This document shows positions 62,187 to 64,000 of a stretch of DNA of 64,000 nt, in pieces. Numbering within the stretch: position 1 is the stretch's first letter; each line of letters opens with the position of its first letter. The DNA is from Bradyrhizobium sp. RD5-C2 (GTDB lineage Bacteria; Pseudomonadota; Alphaproteobacteria; Rhizobiales; Xanthobacteraceae). A program made the position numbers and the translations under genes. The DNA is taken from assembly GCF_019972155.1 (NCBI RefSeq), contig NZ_BOVL01000013.1, positions 1 through 64,000 on the forward strand, in the 5' to 3' direction. The notes under the pieces were generated by a model. It had not been told where the DNA came from. It worked only from the letters and a program-made list of their open reading frames with translations, and did no database searches.

Positions 62187-63467
62187 CTACCTCACCGAAA
62201 ACGGCGCCTGATAGGGCCGACCGAACGGCACGCCGTTGACCACGGTCTGCACCGGCTTCAGCTGCAGATTGCCGTCGCGCTTGTTGTTGCGGGTGTCGAC
62301 GAAGGTGACCGGGCCTTCGATGAGATCCATGATCGCGACGTCGCCGGGCGCGCCGCGCTGCAGCGTGCCGATCTTCGGGGTGCGGTTGATGATCCGCGCC
62401 GGCACCGAGGTCGCCATCGCCACCACCTGATCCAGCGAGGAGCCCATCGCCAGGAATTTGCTCATCACGTTGGGCAGGAACGGGATGCCGGGCGAATTGC
62501 CGGAGAAGACGTGGATATCGGAGGAGATCGTATCGGGCGTGCAGCCGGCGGGGATCGCGATCTCGGCCACCGTGAAATCGAAGCTGCCGCCGCCATGGCC
62601 CACATCGAACAGCACGCCGCGCTGCTTGGCCGCGAGCGCCGCCGGCAGCAGCTTGCCGTCCTGCACGATATTGGTGAAGGCGCCGGACATGTTCGGCGCG
62701 CCGGAATAGGCATGGGTCAGGATATCGCCCGGCCGCAGCAGATCGAGGATGTCGGACATCAACTCCTTGGTCTCGACGCCGCCGATATGTACCATCATCC
62801 GCGCCGGCCAGCCGCACATCTCGCAAGCCTGGATGCCGCGCTTCAGCGGCTCGATGCCATGCTTGAAGATGACGTTCTCCGACATCCGCACCTTGACCCC
62901 GATCAGGAAGTCAGGGTTCTCGGCGAGCGCCATGGCGCAGGCTTCGACCTGGGCGTTGTCGATGTTGTAGAGCTCAGCCACCGGGAACGCCGACAGGCCG
63001 TTATTGGCGATATGGAGGAAGGCGTAGATCCGCGTCCGCGACTGCGCCACGATGAAGCGCCGCAGCGCCGCGAGATTGTTGACGCCGGCATCGCCGGCCG
63101 AGACGACGGTCGTGGTGCCCTGGAATTGCACCAGCTCGTCGGCGGGAATGCCGATCGCCGATCCGTATGGGTAGACGTGGCAGTGCAGATCGACGAGGCC
63201 CGGCATCACGAGCTTGCCCGATGCGTCGATGGTCTTGGCGGCGCGAGCGGCCGGGATCTCCTCTTCGATCGCCTCGATCAGGCCCCAGCGGATGCCGATG
63301 TCGCGCTTGCCGCGGAGCGACTGGCTCGGATCGATCACGTCGCCGCTCTTGATGACGAGGTCGAACTTGTCGTCCGGCCCCATCGCCGCAGCGGCCGGCC
63401 CCGCGATGACCGCAGCAGCGGCCGATCCCGTACCCTTCAAAAAGTCCCGGCGTGAAAATTTGCTCAC
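62187..63467 (-). CDS. Tat-exported amidohydrolase
   Basis: 426 residues from GTG 63467, preceded by GGGGGGA. A twin-arginine signal opens it: FSRRDFLKGTGSAAAAVIAGPAAA, so it is exported folded. The amidohydrolase core has the metal-site start GLVDLHCHVYPYGSA (HxH), a strand with VKVRMSENVIFKHG, ILTHAYSGAPNMSG, and FDVGHGGGSFDFTVAEIAI. It resembles dihydroorotase/deacetylase-type (D-aminoacylase-like) metallohydrolases. The substrate and the reason for export are unknown. Confidence 0.9.
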   Translation of the reverse strand: MSKFSRRDFLKGTGSAAAAVIAGPAAAAMGPDDKFDLVIKSGDVIDPSQSLRGKRDIGIRWGLIEAIEEEIPAARAAKTIDASGKLVMPGLVDLHCHVYPYGSAIGIPADELVQFQGTTTVVSAGDAGVNNLAALRRFIVAQSRTRIYAFLHIANNGLSAFPVAELYNIDNAQVEACAMALAENPDFLIGVKVRMSENVIFKHGIEPLKRGIQACEMCGWPARMMVHIGGVETKELMSDILDLLRPGDILTHAYSGAPNMSGAFTNIVQDGKLLPAALAAKQRGVLFDVGHGGGSFDFTVAEIAIPAGCTPDTISSDIHVFSGNSPGIPFLPNVMSKFLAMGSSLDQVVAMATSVPARIINRTPKIGTLQRGAPGDVAIMDLIEGPVTFVDTRNNKRDGNLQLKPVQTVVNGVPFGRPYQAPFSVR

Positions 63468-63695
63468 AACGTCCCCCCGAACATTGATTTTATGGCGCAA
63501 TGATGCGTCGGACGCAGTGGTTAGGCAAGACCACCGAAAGACACGGTCACGCTCACGCATCGGTTGTGCAGCGAACGCAAGGCGAGCATTGTGGTGGGGC
63601 CGTTGCTGAACAGGTGTTCAGGAAACTCCCCCGGTTCCGCAGGAACGTTTCGATGCCTGCACGGTTGCCTCCTCGCATCATTTGAGGAGGATGAG

Positions 63696-63914
63696 ATGAA
63701 AAAGATTGGTTTTGTTCTTGCGGCGATTGGTACGCTTGCAGTGGCCGTTCCGTCGATCGCGAGCGCCGAGACCGTCGTGATCAAGCGCGGTGGCCATCAC
63801 CACTGGGATCGTGGTTGGGGCGCGCGCGCCGAGATGCGCCATGACCGTGGCTGGCATCGCGGCTGGCACCACGACCACGACCGCGCGATGGTCATCAGGC
63901 GGGATCGCTACTAA
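63696..63914 (+). CDS. Small His-rich secreted protein
   Basis: 72 residues from ATG 63696, with GAGGAGG upstream. A signal peptide (FVLAAIGTLAVAVPSIASA) is cleaved near residue 24. The mature peptide, about 48 residues, is rich in His, Arg, Trp and Gly (RGGHHHWDRGW, HRGWHHDHDRA). Such peptides are common in Bradyrhizobium, usually annotated as hypothetical. Metal (Zn/Ni/Cu) binding is plausible from the histidines but unproved. Confidence 0.7.
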   Translation: MKKIGFVLAAIGTLAVAVPSIASAETVVIKRGGHHHWDRGWGARAEMRHDRGWHRGWHHDHDRAMVIRRDRY

Positions 63915-63945
63915 GCGCCGGCACATACGAAAGACCGACACAACG

Positions 63946-63978
63946 GAAAATGGCTCCTCGCGGAGTCATTTTCTCGTT
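63946..63978 (+). terminator. Terminator of the His-rich peptide gene
   Basis: GAAAATGGCTCC (63946-63957), loop TCGC, GGAGTCATTTTC (63962-63973) pair in a 12-base stem with one G-T pair, ending in T-rich sequence. It lies about 30 bases after the stop codon. Confidence 0.7.
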
Positions 63979-64000
63979 CTCCGTCCTGATCAGGTGCTCG

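Overview
The window reads as a chromosomal segment of a high-GC alphaproteobacterium, most likely Bradyrhizobium or a close relative in the Nitrobacteraceae. The grounds are a rhizobial-type Porin_2 porin, DUF1194, DUF1499 and DUF6894 proteins, a bS21 of 98 residues, a RibB with a decayed GTP cyclohydrolase II tail, and several families of intergenic palindromes (GTCATTCC...GGAATGAC, GAGCATGATC...GATCATGCTC, and an ACGCG...CCACTTCGCTCGAAAACGC element) that I associate with that genus. No 16S rRNA is present, so the assignment is inference.

Layout. 1-6796: the start of an unrecognised gene, a small winged-helix protein, a porin with its terminator, and a divergent Mfd paralogue. 7257-19006: an envelope-acylation locus made of two divergent transcription units. 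The minus unit encodes a small exported protein, a membrane-anchored SGNH-like protein and a large secreted protein. The plus unit encodes a methyltransferase, an MBOAT acyltransferase, a 37-residue membrane microprotein, a membrane-anchored SGNH protein, an acyl carrier protein, a MaoC-type dehydratase and an FkbH-type HAD protein. 19323-30271: tRNA-Gln, acyl-CoA dehydrogenase, bS21, a LysR regulator divergent from a VOC/SnoaL operon, DinB, alpha/beta hydrolase, enoyl-CoA hydratase and a UshA-type nucleotidase. 30380-36871: histone-deacetylase-like protein, xseB, dxs, a deoxyribosyltransferase-like protein, tlyA and a RumA-type rRNA methyltransferase. 36925-48421: nucleotidyltransferase, DUF1194, clpS, EamA transporter, class III cyclase, aroC, histidine phosphatase, an ECF sigma/anti-sigma pair, a DnaJ-type protein, pdxH and an SDR. 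48552-64000: corA, L,D-transpeptidase, extensin-like protein, acyl-CoA ligase, MBL hydrolase, gcdH-like dehydrogenase, ribB, a KefB-type antiporter, DUF3124, an aminotransferase, a Tat-exported amidohydrolase and a His-rich secreted peptide.

The stand-out system is at 13834-19006. Its order is MBOAT (H281, H328), then a single-pass microprotein ending in F-V-Y-Q-N-F, then an SGNH protein with an N-terminal membrane anchor (S80, D344, H347), then an ACP. These are the parts of the Gram-positive Dlt pathway (DltB, DltX, DltD, DltC). The adenylating enzyme DltA is missing; an FkbH-type protein (family activity: glyceryl-ACP formation from 1,3-bisphosphoglycerate) and a MaoC-type dehydratase sit in its place. 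I infer a Dlt-like machine that exports a glycerate-derived or other hydroxyacyl group onto an unknown envelope polymer through a free tyrosine acyl-shuttle peptide. The rest of the window is mostly ordinary housekeeping and lipid or CoA metabolism.
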